A stretch of DNA of 64,000 nt from positions 45,643-109,642 of the forward strand of contig JAODBM010000114.1 of assembly GCA_025463985.1 (NCBI GenBank), given 5' to 3'. The position numbers and the translations under genes were made by a program. The notes beneath the pieces were generated by a model. That model ran no database searches. It saw only the letters and a program-made list of their open reading frames with translations, and was not told where the DNA came from. Every line of letters starts with the position of its first letter. The first letter of the stretch is position 1. Positions 55,401-64,000 of this stretch are shown here, piece after piece. Source of the stretch: Acidimicrobiales bacterium. Its GTDB lineage: Bacteria; Actinomycetota; Acidimicrobiia; Acidimicrobiales; Iamiaceae.

Positions 55401-55850
55401 ATGCTCAGCGATCAGCTCCAGGCGGACCTGACCACGGCGATGAAGGCCCGGGACGAGCTGTCCATGTCGGTGCTGCGCCTGGCCATCGCCGCGATGAAGG
55501 AGGAGGCCGTGGCCGGGAGCGCGGCTCGCGAGCTCTCCGACGACGAGGTCCGCAAGGTGCTGGCTCGCGAGGTCAAGCGGCGCGACGAGGCGGCCACGGC
55601 GTTCATGGCCGGTGGCCGAGCCGAGCGTGCCGCCCGTGAGCAGGCCGAACGCGACGTCCTCGCCCGCTACCTGCCGGCGGCGCTCGGCGAGGACGAGCTG
55701 ACGGCGATCGTGGACGAGGCGCTGACCGAGGGCGGGTTCGACGCCCCGTCCCAGATGGGCCTCGCCATGAAGGCGGCCATGGCCCGGCTCGGCGGCCGGG
55801 CCGACGGCAAGGCCGTCTCAGCCATCGTCAGGTCCCGACTGGGCGGCTGA
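55401..55850 (+). CDS. GatB/YqeY domain-containing protein
   Basis: MLSDQLQADLTTAMKARDELSMSVLRLAIAAMKEEAVA...LAREVKRRDEAATAFMAGGRAERAAREQAERDVLARYLPAALGEDEL. Confidence 0.93.
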   Translation: MLSDQLQADLTTAMKARDELSMSVLRLAIAAMKEEAVAGSAARELSDDEVRKVLAREVKRRDEAATAFMAGGRAERAAREQAERDVLARYLPAALGEDELTAIVDEALTEGGFDAPSQMGLAMKAAMARLGGRADGKAVSAIVRSRLGG

Positions 55851-56081
55851 CCACCGCTCTGACTCCGACTCCGGATGCCGACACCCACGCGGTCGGTGTC
55901 CTCCCTCGCGTCCGGCCTGCTCTCGGGGCTGACGGTGCCCGCCGTAAGCAACGGCGCCCTGAACCGTCCTTAGGCCGTGGGGGTGCACAGGCCGCGGCCT
56001 GGACCACCCGGTCGTCGACCCCCGCGCTGTGACTGGCGAGCACACCGGCGAGCGGTGGCGAGCACGACCTTCGGAGGAACG

Positions 56082-56330
56082 ATGCACGAGAGCTGGATGG
56101 ACGAAGCACGCTGCCGGAGCTTTCCGCCCGACCTGTTCTTCCCGCACAACGGCACCGGCGTGGTCGCCGCATCCAAGGTGTGCGCCGTCTGCAAGGTGCG
56201 CACCGAGTGCCTCGAGCACGCGCTGAAGAACCGCATCGCCGACGGGGTGTGGGGCGGGTGCTCGGAGCGCCAGCGGCGCCGCATCATCAAGGCCCGGCGC
56301 GAGGAGCAAGAGGCACAGCTTGCGGAGTGA
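56082..56330 (+). CDS. WhiB family Fe-S transcriptional regulator
   Basis: WMDEARCRSFPPDLFFPHNGTGVVAASKVCAVCKVRTECLEHALKNRIADGVWGGCSERQRR; four Cys and GVWGG motif. Confidence 0.92.
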   Translation: MHESWMDEARCRSFPPDLFFPHNGTGVVAASKVCAVCKVRTECLEHALKNRIADGVWGGCSERQRRRIIKARREEQEAQLAE

Positions 56331-56378
56331 GCGAGATGGGCTCGACCAGCGAGGTCTCGCGTGCCGCGCGGGTGCGGG

Positions 56379-56912
56379 TCAGGGCATCTCGTCGAGGCGG
56401 GCCAGGTCCGAGCCGTACTGGGCCAGGATCGACGCGTGCGAGATGCCCTTGAAGGACGAGATGCGGTCGAGCGCCACCTCGTCGGCTTCGACGAGCGCGA
56501 CCCAACGGGCCAGCTTGGTCGACGCCCGCAGCGGCTCGGTTCGCATGGCCAGACCTGGCGCGGGCGACCCGGCGAACGTCTGCGCCCAGTCGCGGGCGCC
56601 GCGGACCGTCGCTTCGGCGCCGGCGGGGACCTTCACCTCGACCCGTTCCCAGATCCAGCGCTGCACGGTGGCCGCGGGATCGGCCGTGTACTGGGCCAGG
56701 ACCTGGACCTGGCCCCGCAGCAGGTTCGCCGCCGCGACGCAGCGCCGCACCCAACAGGCCATGCCCGAGGGGCGGGTCATGTCGGCCACGAGCATCCAGC
56801 CGATGCGGTCGAGGTCGTCGCCCCCGTCGAGCCGGCGCGTCATCTCGGCGATGACGCGCCCGTAGTCGTCGGAGGTGGGTCGTTCCCGGAAGCCAGTGCG
56901 CTCGTGCTCCAT
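56379..56912 (-). CDS. Hypothetical protein
   Basis: YGRVIAEMTRRLDGGDDLDRIGWMLVADMTRPSGMACWVRRCVAAANLLRGQVQVLAQYTADPAATVQRWIWERVEVKVPAGA. Confidence 0.65.
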   Translation of the reverse strand: MEHERTGFRERPTSDDYGRVIAEMTRRLDGGDDLDRIGWMLVADMTRPSGMACWVRRCVAAANLLRGQVQVLAQYTADPAATVQRWIWERVEVKVPAGAEATVRGARDWAQTFAGSPAPGLAMRTEPLRASTKLARWVALVEADEVALDRISSFKGISHASILAQYGSDLARLDEMP

Positions 56913-56994
56913 CGTCCTTCGGACGTCCGATTGGTGCATCCACTTACCGTCTGACGAGGGCTGACGACCGACCCGGGGCGTACCCTTGTCACCC

Positions 56995-58779
56995 GTGGCC
57001 AACCGTCCTGTCGTGCCCGCGCCCCACCGTGCCACCGACGATCCGCCGGTGTTGATCCGTGGCGGCACCGTCTTCGACGGCACTGGCCGACCGGGCCTCG
57101 TCGCCGACGTCCTCGTGCGCGACGGCGTGGTGGCCGCCATCGGGTTGGCGCTGGACGCACCGCCCGACGCCACCGTGGTCGATGCGACCGGGCGCTGGGT
57201 CACCCCCGGGTTCATCGACCTGCACACGCATTACGACGCTGAGGTCGAGCTGGCGCCGGGCTTGGGCGAGTCGGTGCGCCACGGTGTCACGAGCGTGCTC
57301 GTCGGCAGCTGCGGCCTGTCGTTCGCCATGGGCACGCCCGAGGATCTCGCCGATCAGTTCTGCCGCGTCGAGGCGGTGCCGTACGACACGGTCCGGCCGC
57401 TGCTCGAGAAGATCAAGGACTGGGAGACGCCCGCGGAGTACCTCGACCACCTCGAGGCCCTGCCGCTCGGTCCCAACGTCACGGCCCTCTTCGGCCACTC
57501 GGCCGTGCGGGCCGCGGTGATGGGCCTGGGCCGCTCGGTGGACGACCGCGAGCGCCCGACCGCCGTCGAGCTGGCCACGATGGTCCGCCACCTCGACGAC
57601 GCGCTCGACGCCGGCTACCTCGGCATGTCGTTCAACACGCTGCCGTGGGACAAGCTCGACGGCACCCGGTTCCGCTCGAGATCGACGCCCTCGGTGTACG
57701 CGAAGTGGTCCGAGTACCGCACCTTTGCGCGGCGGCTGCGGGCGCGCGACCGCCTGCTGCAGATGGTGCCGGACCTGCAGGGCCGCTGGAACATGAGCCT
57801 CATCCTCGGGCTCAGCACCGGCGTGCGCCGCAAACCGCTGCGGACCATGGTCATCTCCCTGGTGGACTCGATCGCGCTGCGCGGCATGCACCGCGTCGCC
57901 GGCTCGGTCACCGATTGGGCCAACCGGCGGCTCAACGCCGACATGCGCTGGCAGTCGCTGCCGGTGCCGTTCGAGCTGTGGGTCGACGGCCTCGAGGTCC
58001 CGGTGATGGAAGAGCTCGGTGCCGGCACCGAAGCCCTGCACGAGATCGACGTCGCCGTGCGCCAGCAGCTGCTGGCCGACCCCGCCTTCCGCGCCCGGTT
58101 CCGCAAGCAGTGGGCCAACCCGTTCGCCCCGAAGGCCTGGCACCGCGACCTCGGTGAGCCCCGCATCGTCGGCTGCCCCGACGGCACGCTCGTCGGTCGC
58201 TCGTTCGCCGACGTGGCCGCCGAGCGCGGCGTCGATCCGCTCGACCTGTTCCTTGACCTCCAGCAGCAGTACGGCAACGACCTGCGCTGGTACACCGTGG
58301 TCGGCAACGACCGCTTGGCCGAGCTGGAGTACGTGGTGACGCATCCCGCCGTGCTCATCGGCTTCTCCGATGCCGGCGCGCACCTGCGGAACATGGCGTA
58401 CTACGACTTCCCCCTCCACCTGCTGCGCCTGGTGCTCCGGGCCCAGGCCGAGGGACGCGAGCTGATGTCGGTGGCGCGCGCGGTCCACCGCCTCACCGGC
58501 GAGATCGCCGACTTCCTGGGCATCGACGCCGGGTCGCTCGCCGTCGGCCGGCGCGCCGACATCGCGGTCGTCGATCCGGGGGCGCTCGACGAGCGGCTCG
58601 ACGAGATCAGCGAGCACGAGATGGTCGGCATGCCCGACCTCCAGCGGCTCGTGCGGCGCCACGACGAGTGCGTCCCTGCGGTCGTGATCAACGGCCGTCT
58701 CGCGTGGCACGACGGCGCCTTCGCTCCCGGCTTCGGTGACCGCCCGGGCTACGGCACCCTCCTCCGCGCCCAACCCTGA
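56995..58779 (+). CDS. Amidohydrolase, N-acyl-D-amino-acid deacylase-like
   Basis: PPVLIRGGTVFDGTGRPGLVADVLVRDGVVAAIG...VTPGFIDLHTHYDAEVELAPGLGESVRHGVTSVLVGSCGLSFA...VLIGFSDAGAHLRNMAYYDFPLHLL. Confidence 0.9.
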   Translation: MANRPVVPAPHRATDDPPVLIRGGTVFDGTGRPGLVADVLVRDGVVAAIGLALDAPPDATVVDATGRWVTPGFIDLHTHYDAEVELAPGLGESVRHGVTSVLVGSCGLSFAMGTPEDLADQFCRVEAVPYDTVRPLLEKIKDWETPAEYLDHLEALPLGPNVTALFGHSAVRAAVMGLGRSVDDRERPTAVELATMVRHLDDALDAGYLGMSFNTLPWDKLDGTRFRSRSTPSVYAKWSEYRTFARRLRARDRLLQMVPDLQGRWNMSLILGLSTGVRRKPLRTMVISLVDSIALRGMHRVAGSVTDWANRRLNADMRWQSLPVPFELWVDGLEVPVMEELGAGTEALHEIDVAVRQQLLADPAFRARFRKQWANPFAPKAWHRDLGEPRIVGCPDGTLVGRSFADVAAERGVDPLDLFLDLQQQYGNDLRWYTVVGNDRLAELEYVVTHPAVLIGFSDAGAHLRNMAYYDFPLHLLRLVLRAQAEGRELMSVARAVHRLTGEIADFLGIDAGSLAVGRRADIAVVDPGALDERLDEISEHEMVGMPDLQRLVRRHDECVPAVVINGRLAWHDGAFAPGFGDRPGYGTLLRAQP

Positions 58780-58820
58780 CCACCCACCGCTCCGGTGCGG
58801 GACGGGCATACATCAGCTCG

Positions 58821-59978
58821 TTAGTCCGCGGCGGCGACGGACTGGTAGGCGGCGAACGTGAGCATGGCGCCGCGTAGGTCGCCCAGCAGGGCGGGGGCCA
58901 TGCGGTTCATCACGTAGGAGACGGTCATCTGGGCATCGAGGTCGATCACCGCGATCGAGCCGCCCCAGCCGCCCCAGAAGAACGCCCGCGGGTTGGGGCT
59001 GAGCGGGATCAGCTCGCTCATCAGGCCGAAGCCCATGCCGTGGCGCATGGGGACGCCCAGCACCCGGTCGCGGCCGTCGCTCTGCAGCTCGAGCACGCGC
59101 TCGACGCCCGCCAGCGAGAGCAGCCGGACCCCGTCGACCTCGCCGCCGCAGGCCAGCGCGGAGTGGATGCGCCCGACGGACCGCGCGTTGCCGGTGCCGT
59201 TGACCGCCGGCAGCTCGGCCGCGCGCCACTCGCGCGTCCGCGGCTCGAGCCCGGTGAGCGGGCAGCTGGACAGCGTGCGGAGCGCCATCGATCCTTCGGC
59301 GAGGCCGCCTTCGACCGGTTGGCCGCGGCCGGCGATGCCCATGGCCGGCGCGACGAGGTCGGCCACGCGGTGGTCCTCCGACGCGGGCAGCCCGATGTGG
59401 AAGTCGGCGCCGAGCGGTTCGGCCACCTCGGTGCGGAAGAACGTGCCGAGCGTCTGGCCGGTCACCCGCCGCACGATCTCGGCCTGCAGCTGGCCTTGGG
59501 TGATGGCGTGATAGCCGGCCTGCGTGCCCGGCTCCCACCACGGCGCCTGCGCGGCGAGGTGGGCGGCGACGACGTCCTGGTCGTAGAGCGTCTCGGGGCT
59601 GATCGGCGGGTCGAAGCCCGCGAGCCCCGCGGTGTGGCCCATCACCTGCCGGACGAGCACGGCGTCCTTGCCGTTGGCCGCGAACTCGGGCCAGTAGCTG
59701 GCCACCGGCGCGTCGAAGTCGAGGCGCCCGCGGTCGGCGAGCATCAGCATGCAGGTGGCGGCCATCGTCTTGGTCGTCGAGTACACGTTGACGATCGTGT
59801 CTCGCTCCCATGGCCGGCCGTGGTCGTCCGCGTCCCCCGCCCAGAGGTCGACCACCGGCTCGCCGCCGACGGTGACGGCGACGCTCGCGCCCTGCTCCAA
59901 GCCCTCCTCGAAGTGCTTCTCGAACGTGGTGCGGACCGGCTCGAACGCCTCGTTGCAGGTTCCATGGATCTCGGTCAC
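58821..59978 (-). CDS. Serine hydrolase, beta-lactamase/esterase family
   Basis: VAVTVGGEPVVDLWAGDADDHGRPWERDTIVNVYSTTKTMAATCMLMLADRGRLDFDAPVASYWPEFAANGKDAVLVRQVMGHTAGLAGFD; STTK motif. Confidence 0.92.
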   Translation of the reverse strand: MTEIHGTCNEAFEPVRTTFEKHFEEGLEQGASVAVTVGGEPVVDLWAGDADDHGRPWERDTIVNVYSTTKTMAATCMLMLADRGRLDFDAPVASYWPEFAANGKDAVLVRQVMGHTAGLAGFDPPISPETLYDQDVVAAHLAAQAPWWEPGTQAGYHAITQGQLQAEIVRRVTGQTLGTFFRTEVAEPLGADFHIGLPASEDHRVADLVAPAMGIAGRGQPVEGGLAEGSMALRTLSSCPLTGLEPRTREWRAAELPAVNGTGNARSVGRIHSALACGGEVDGVRLLSLAGVERVLELQSDGRDRVLGVPMRHGMGFGLMSELIPLSPNPRAFFWGGWGGSIAVIDLDAQMTVSYVMNRMAPALLGDLRGAMLTFAAYQSVAAAD

Positions 59979-60248
59979 AGCTGCTCCCTCGGGCCGCACG
60001 ACGACCGGCGGACCCTAGCGAGGTCGCCTCCGGCCCGGAGGGTCGTCGGCGTGCTCGAGGCTCGGTGCGCTCGGCCCATGGCTCAGGACGTTGGAGATAT
60101 GAGGGTTTTGTCCGGTCCATGGCTGGGCAGGCTCGGCGGGCTCAGGATGGGGTGCGCAGCCTGAGCCCGCCGGTCGTCCGGTCTCACCCGCTCATCGCGC
60201 TGCGGGGTCGCGTTGCCGGCCCGCGTCGCCCTCCCCGCCTGGAGCCTC

Positions 60249-63200
60249 ATGCGTCGCCGCCTGTTCCCGTCCGCCCTCGCGCCGATGGCGGTGTCCGTCG
60301 TGGTCGTCAGCCTCCTCGGGTCGGCCTCGGTCGCCGCGCCGTCGGCGGCCGCGGCTAGCTGGGCGCCGAGCGTCTCCTGCAGCGAACCGCCGAGCCACAC
60401 CATCGCCCAGGTGCAGGGTCCGGGCGCCACGTCGCCCATCCCGCCGGACACGCCGGTGAGCGTCGAGGGCGTCGTCACGGCCGATCACCGCGTCGGCGGG
60501 TTCGCCGGCGTCTACATCCAGTCGATCGGCAGCGGGGCCGGGCGACGCGTTGCGGCCGGGGTGCCGTCCGACGGGCTCTTCGTGGGGCTCGGTGCCGTGC
60601 CCGGCGCCGGGCCGCTCGCCATCGGCGAGCGTCTGCGGGTGGCTGGCACCGTGGCCGAGCGCGGTGGCCTCACCGAGCTGGTCGTCGCCACGGCCACCGA
60701 CCTCGCCTCGTGCGGCACCGCGCCGTCGCCCGCACCGGTGCCGCTCGCGCTCCCGGCGTCGGACGCGGAACGGGAGTCGGTCGAGGGCATGGCCGTGCGG
60801 CCGGTCGGGCCGTTCACCGTCTCCGACGTGGCTGGCCTCGACCGCTACGGCGAGGCGGTCCTGCGCGCCGGCGCCGAGCCCGCGGTCGTCCCCACCGATG
60901 CCTACCGGCCGCGGTCGGCCGCTGCAATCGCGCTCGCGGCGCGGAACGCGGCGCGTCGGCTGGTCCTCGACGACGCCCGCAGCGCCCGCCTCAGCAACCG
61001 CGTCGAGCCGCCGTACGAGTCGAAGACCAACCCGGTGCGGGTCGGCGACCGCGTCGCACGCTTCGGCCCGACCGTGCTCTCGTTCGCGTTCGGTGACTGG
61101 CGGCTGCAGCCGACCACGCCGGTGGACGCGTCCACGCCGGCCGCGGCGCGAACCACCTTCACCCGCACCAACCCGCGGGTGCCAACTCCGGATCGGGTGG
61201 GCGGCGACCTGCGGCTGGCCGGCCTCAACGTCCACAACTACTTCGTGCACTTCGGCGGGCTGGCGCGCGGCGCGGCCGACCCCGCGGCGCTCGCTCTGCA
61301 GCAGGCGAAGATCGTCTCGGCTGTCCGAGGGCTGCAGGCCGACGTGGTGGCCCTGTCGGAGGTCGAGAACTCGGTTCGCTTCTCGCCCGACCAGCCCCAG
61401 CTCGCGCTCCAGCAGCTGGTGGGCGCGCTCGACGCCGCCGATCCCGCCCACCCGTGGGACTACGTCCGGACGCCGAGCGGCCTGCGCCCGCCGGAGCGCC
61501 AAGACGTGATCACCACCGCCATCATCTTCCGGCCGGCCGCGGTGACGCCGGTGGGCCCGAGCGTCACCGGCGACGACGAGCGGGTGTGGTCGAACGCTCG
61601 TCCGCCCCTCGCCCAGACGTTCCGCCGTGGCGCCGCCACCTTCACCGTCGTCGCCAACCACCTCAAGTCGAAGAGCGCGGGGGTGCCCCCCACGGGCGAC
61701 AACGCTGATGCTGGCGACGGGCAGGGGCCGTACAACGGCGATCGCACCCGTCAGGCCGGGTCCTTGGCCCAGTTCGTCGACCGGCTGAAGGCGTCGAGCG
61801 GCAGCTCCGACGTGGCCCTCCTCGGCGACTTCAACGCCTATGGGCACGAGGACCCCATCCAGGTGCTCGCCGGCCACGGCCTCATCGACGTCGAGCAGGC
61901 CCGGGGCCACGGTGAGCACTCCTATGTGTTCGGTGGTGAATCGGGGTCGCTCGATCACGTGCTCGTCACGCCGTCGCTGCTGTCCAAGGTCACCGGCATC
62001 GACATCTGGAACGTGAACGCCGAGGAATCGGCGGCGTTCGACTACGCGGGCTACCCGCCGTACTACGACCGCGGGCCGTTCCGCTCCAGCGACCACGATC
62101 CCGTGGTCGTCGGGCTCCGCACGAGCTCGCGACCGCTCCCGCCGATGCCACCGGCGCCGCCAGCGCGACCGTCTCCGGTCCCGATCGAGCTGCAGGTGCT
62201 GGCGATCAACGACCTGCACGGGCGGCTCGAGGCGCCGGCCAGCCTCCCCCCGCCCGACCGACGGCCGATCGGCGGCATGGGCCAGGTGGCCGGCTTGGTC
62301 GGGCAGCTGCGCCTGGCAAATCCCAACACGGTCTTCGTGTCGGCCGGCGACAACATCGGTGCGTCGACGTTCGTCTCGGCTGTCGACGGCGACACGCCGA
62401 CCATCGATGCGCTCAATGCGTCCGGCCTTGCGGTCTCCGCGCTCGGCAACCACGAGCTCGACCGGGGGTTTGCCGACCTCGAAGGCCGCGTCGTGCCGCG
62501 CGCCCGCTTCCCGTACCTGGCGGCCAACGTGTACAAGGACGGCCGGCGCGCGCTGCCGGCCTTACGGATCCAGCGGATCGGCGGCGTGCGCGTCGCCACC
62601 ATCGGGGTGGTCACCGAGGAGACCCGCTCGCTCGTGAACCCCGCGGGCATCGCTGGCCTCGAGATCCGCGATCCCGTCGCCGAGGCCGACGCCGTCGCCG
62701 CGCAGCTCAAGGACGGCAACCCGGCCAACGGCGAGGCCGACGTCGTCCTGCTGTTGGCGCACGAGGGCGCGGCACCCGATCACACTGGGTCACCGGGCGC
62801 GCTCGCGGCCGACCCGACGTTCGGCCCGTTCGTGCGATCGAGCCCCGCGATCGACGCGGTCATCAGCGGCCACACGCATCAGGCGTACGCGTTCGAGGTC
62901 CCGCTCGCGGCGCGAGTGCCGCTGGCGACGGCGCCCGACGACTGGAGCCGCGGGTTGCGGCCGGTGGTCCAAGCCCTCGACTACGGCGTGAAGCTGGGTT
63001 GCATCACGCTCACGTTCGATCCGGTCGCCCACCGCGTCGTCCGGTCGCGAGCGGAGCTGCTGGACGTGGTCGGCGCACCGGTCGACGCACGGGTCCAGGC
63101 CATCGTCGACGCGGCCGAGGCGAAGGCGGCCGTGCTCGGCCTGCGGCCCGTCGGCTCGATCACCGCCGACATCCTGCGCGGGCGACCGGGCGCACCCGAG

Positions 63201-63773
63201 GACCGTGGCGTGGAGTCGGTGCTCGGCAACTTCATCGCTGACGTCCAGCTCGCCGCGACCCGGGACACCGGCCGCGGCGGCGCGCAGCTCGCGCTCACCA
63301 ACGCCGGTGGCCTGCGTGCGGACCTGCGGCGCGGCCCCAAGGGGGTAGTCAGGTACGCCGACGCGTTCGCCGTGCAGCCGTTTGCCAACGACGTCGTGAC
63401 CAAGACGTTCACGGGCGCCCAGCTCGCCGATGCCCTCGAGCAGCAGTGGCAGCCGGCCGGCACGGGGCAGCGCGTGCTGTGGCTCGGGGTCTCGAAGGGC
63501 GTGACCTACAGCTACGAACCCGCCGCGCCGCTCGGCCACCACGTCCGGCGCGCCACGTTGCGCCTTGACGGGCGACCGGTCGACCCGGCGGGTTCCTATC
63601 GCGTGACGTCGAACTCGTTCCTCGCCGCCGGCGGTGACCACTTCACCGCGTTGGCCGCCGGCACCGACCGCTCCACGACCGGCGACAACGACCTCACGAT
63701 GCTCGTCGCCTACCTCGCCGCACACTCCCCCGTCACCCCCGACCCCACCCCCCGCACAACCCCCGTCTCCTGA
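60249..63773 (+). CDS. Secreted ExeM/NucH-like endonuclease fused to a 5'-nucleotidase/metallophosphatase
   Basis: Signal peptide MRRRLFPSALAPMAVSVVVVSLLGSASVAAPSAAAA; VEGVVTADH...GGFAGVYIQ; NVHNYFVHF...ALSEVEN...VVANHLKSKSAG...LGDFNAYGHEDP...DHDPVVVGL; then LQVLAINDLHGRLEAP...SAGDNIGASTFVSAVDGDTPTIDALNASGLAVSALGNHELDRG. Confidence 0.92.
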   Translation: MRRRLFPSALAPMAVSVVVVSLLGSASVAAPSAAAASWAPSVSCSEPPSHTIAQVQGPGATSPIPPDTPVSVEGVVTADHRVGGFAGVYIQSIGSGAGRRVAAGVPSDGLFVGLGAVPGAGPLAIGERLRVAGTVAERGGLTELVVATATDLASCGTAPSPAPVPLALPASDAERESVEGMAVRPVGPFTVSDVAGLDRYGEAVLRAGAEPAVVPTDAYRPRSAAAIALAARNAARRLVLDDARSARLSNRVEPPYESKTNPVRVGDRVARFGPTVLSFAFGDWRLQPTTPVDASTPAAARTTFTRTNPRVPTPDRVGGDLRLAGLNVHNYFVHFGGLARGAADPAALALQQAKIVSAVRGLQADVVALSEVENSVRFSPDQPQLALQQLVGALDAADPAHPWDYVRTPSGLRPPERQDVITTAIIFRPAAVTPVGPSVTGDDERVWSNARPPLAQTFRRGAATFTVVANHLKSKSAGVPPTGDNADAGDGQGPYNGDRTRQAGSLAQFVDRLKASSGSSDVALLGDFNAYGHEDPIQVLAGHGLIDVEQARGHGEHSYVFGGESGSLDHVLVTPSLLSKVTGIDIWNVNAEESAAFDYAGYPPYYDRGPFRSSDHDPVVVGLRTSSRPLPPMPPAPPARPSPVPIELQVLAINDLHGRLEAPASLPPPDRRPIGGMGQVAGLVGQLRLANPNTVFVSAGDNIGASTFVSAVDGDTPTIDALNASGLAVSALGNHELDRGFADLEGRVVPRARFPYLAANVYKDGRRALPALRIQRIGGVRVATIGVVTEETRSLVNPAGIAGLEIRDPVAEADAVAAQLKDGNPANGEADVVLLLAHEGAAPDHTGSPGALAADPTFGPFVRSSPAIDAVISGHTHQAYAFEVPLAARVPLATAPDDWSRGLRPVVQALDYGVKLGCITLTFDPVAHRVVRSRAELLDVVGAPVDARVQAIVDAAEAKAAVLGLRPVGSITADILRGRPGAPEDRGVESVLGNFIADVQLAATRDTGRGGAQLALTNAGGLRADLRRGPKGVVRYADAFAVQPFANDVVTKTFTGAQLADALEQQWQPAGTGQRVLWLGVSKGVTYSYEPAAPLGHHVRRATLRLDGRPVDPAGSYRVTSNSFLAAGGDHFTALAAGTDRSTTGDNDLTMLVAYLAAHSPVTPDPTPRTTPVS

Positions 63774-63779
63774 CCCACC

Positions 63780-64000
63780 CGCCCGGCCCGCGCCGACGTG
63801 CTGGCCGCGGCGGGGTGGCGGGGTGGCGCGGGGCCGCGGGGCGCGGTTGGTGGTGGGCCTTGGGCGGTTGGCGCGAGGCGGTGGGCGGTTGGCGCGGTGC
63901 GGGTGGTGCGGGTGGCGGGCGCCGGGAGGCGGTGGCAGTGATGTGCCGCGGGTGGCGTGCGCGGGTCGGCGGACGCCGGTCATGTGCGTGGGCGGCGTGC
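63780..64000. repeat. G-rich low-complexity tract (gcggggtggcgg / gggcggttggcgcg), truncated by window end
   Basis: Iterated words gcggggtggcggggtggcgcgggg...gggcggttggcgcgaggcggtgggcggttggcgcggtgcgggtggtgcgggtggcggg. Confidence 0.75.

Overview
High-GC actinobacterial-type chromosomal window (possibly Acidimicrobiia-like; lineage is inference only). Housekeeping and metabolic genes flank a ~20 kb integrated element at about 7320-27356. The element is bounded by a 44 bp direct repeat made of the 5' half of a tRNA-Arg(ACG) gene. It carries a tyrosine integrase, an excisionase-like HTH protein, a P4/D5-type primase-helicase, a serine recombinase and a dense defence-like cargo. No virion structural, packaging or conjugation genes were recognised, so it looks like a phage satellite or integrative element used as a defence island. 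The cargo includes: (A) a PD-(D/E)XK-like nuclease next to a DUF7662-like gene; (B) two amino-type DNA methyltransferases beside McrC-like and McrB-like genes, a layout resembling LlaJI; (C) a compact three-gene operon of DUF3696/OLD-like ATPase, TOPRIM/DUF4435-like protein and DUF262 (GmrS-like) protein, which is the best candidate here for an under-described system. Outside the element I see larB/larC, pheA, two tRNA-Ser genes, F420-type oxidoreductases, a sugar cluster (GH63-like hydrolase, glucose dehydrogenase, polyP glucokinase), an ExeM-like nuclease/5'-nucleotidase fusion, gene remnants (Fic, serine hydrolase, frameshifted AlkZ-like), and several gene-edge minisatellites. All calls come from reading the supplied translations and DNA; no database search was run.
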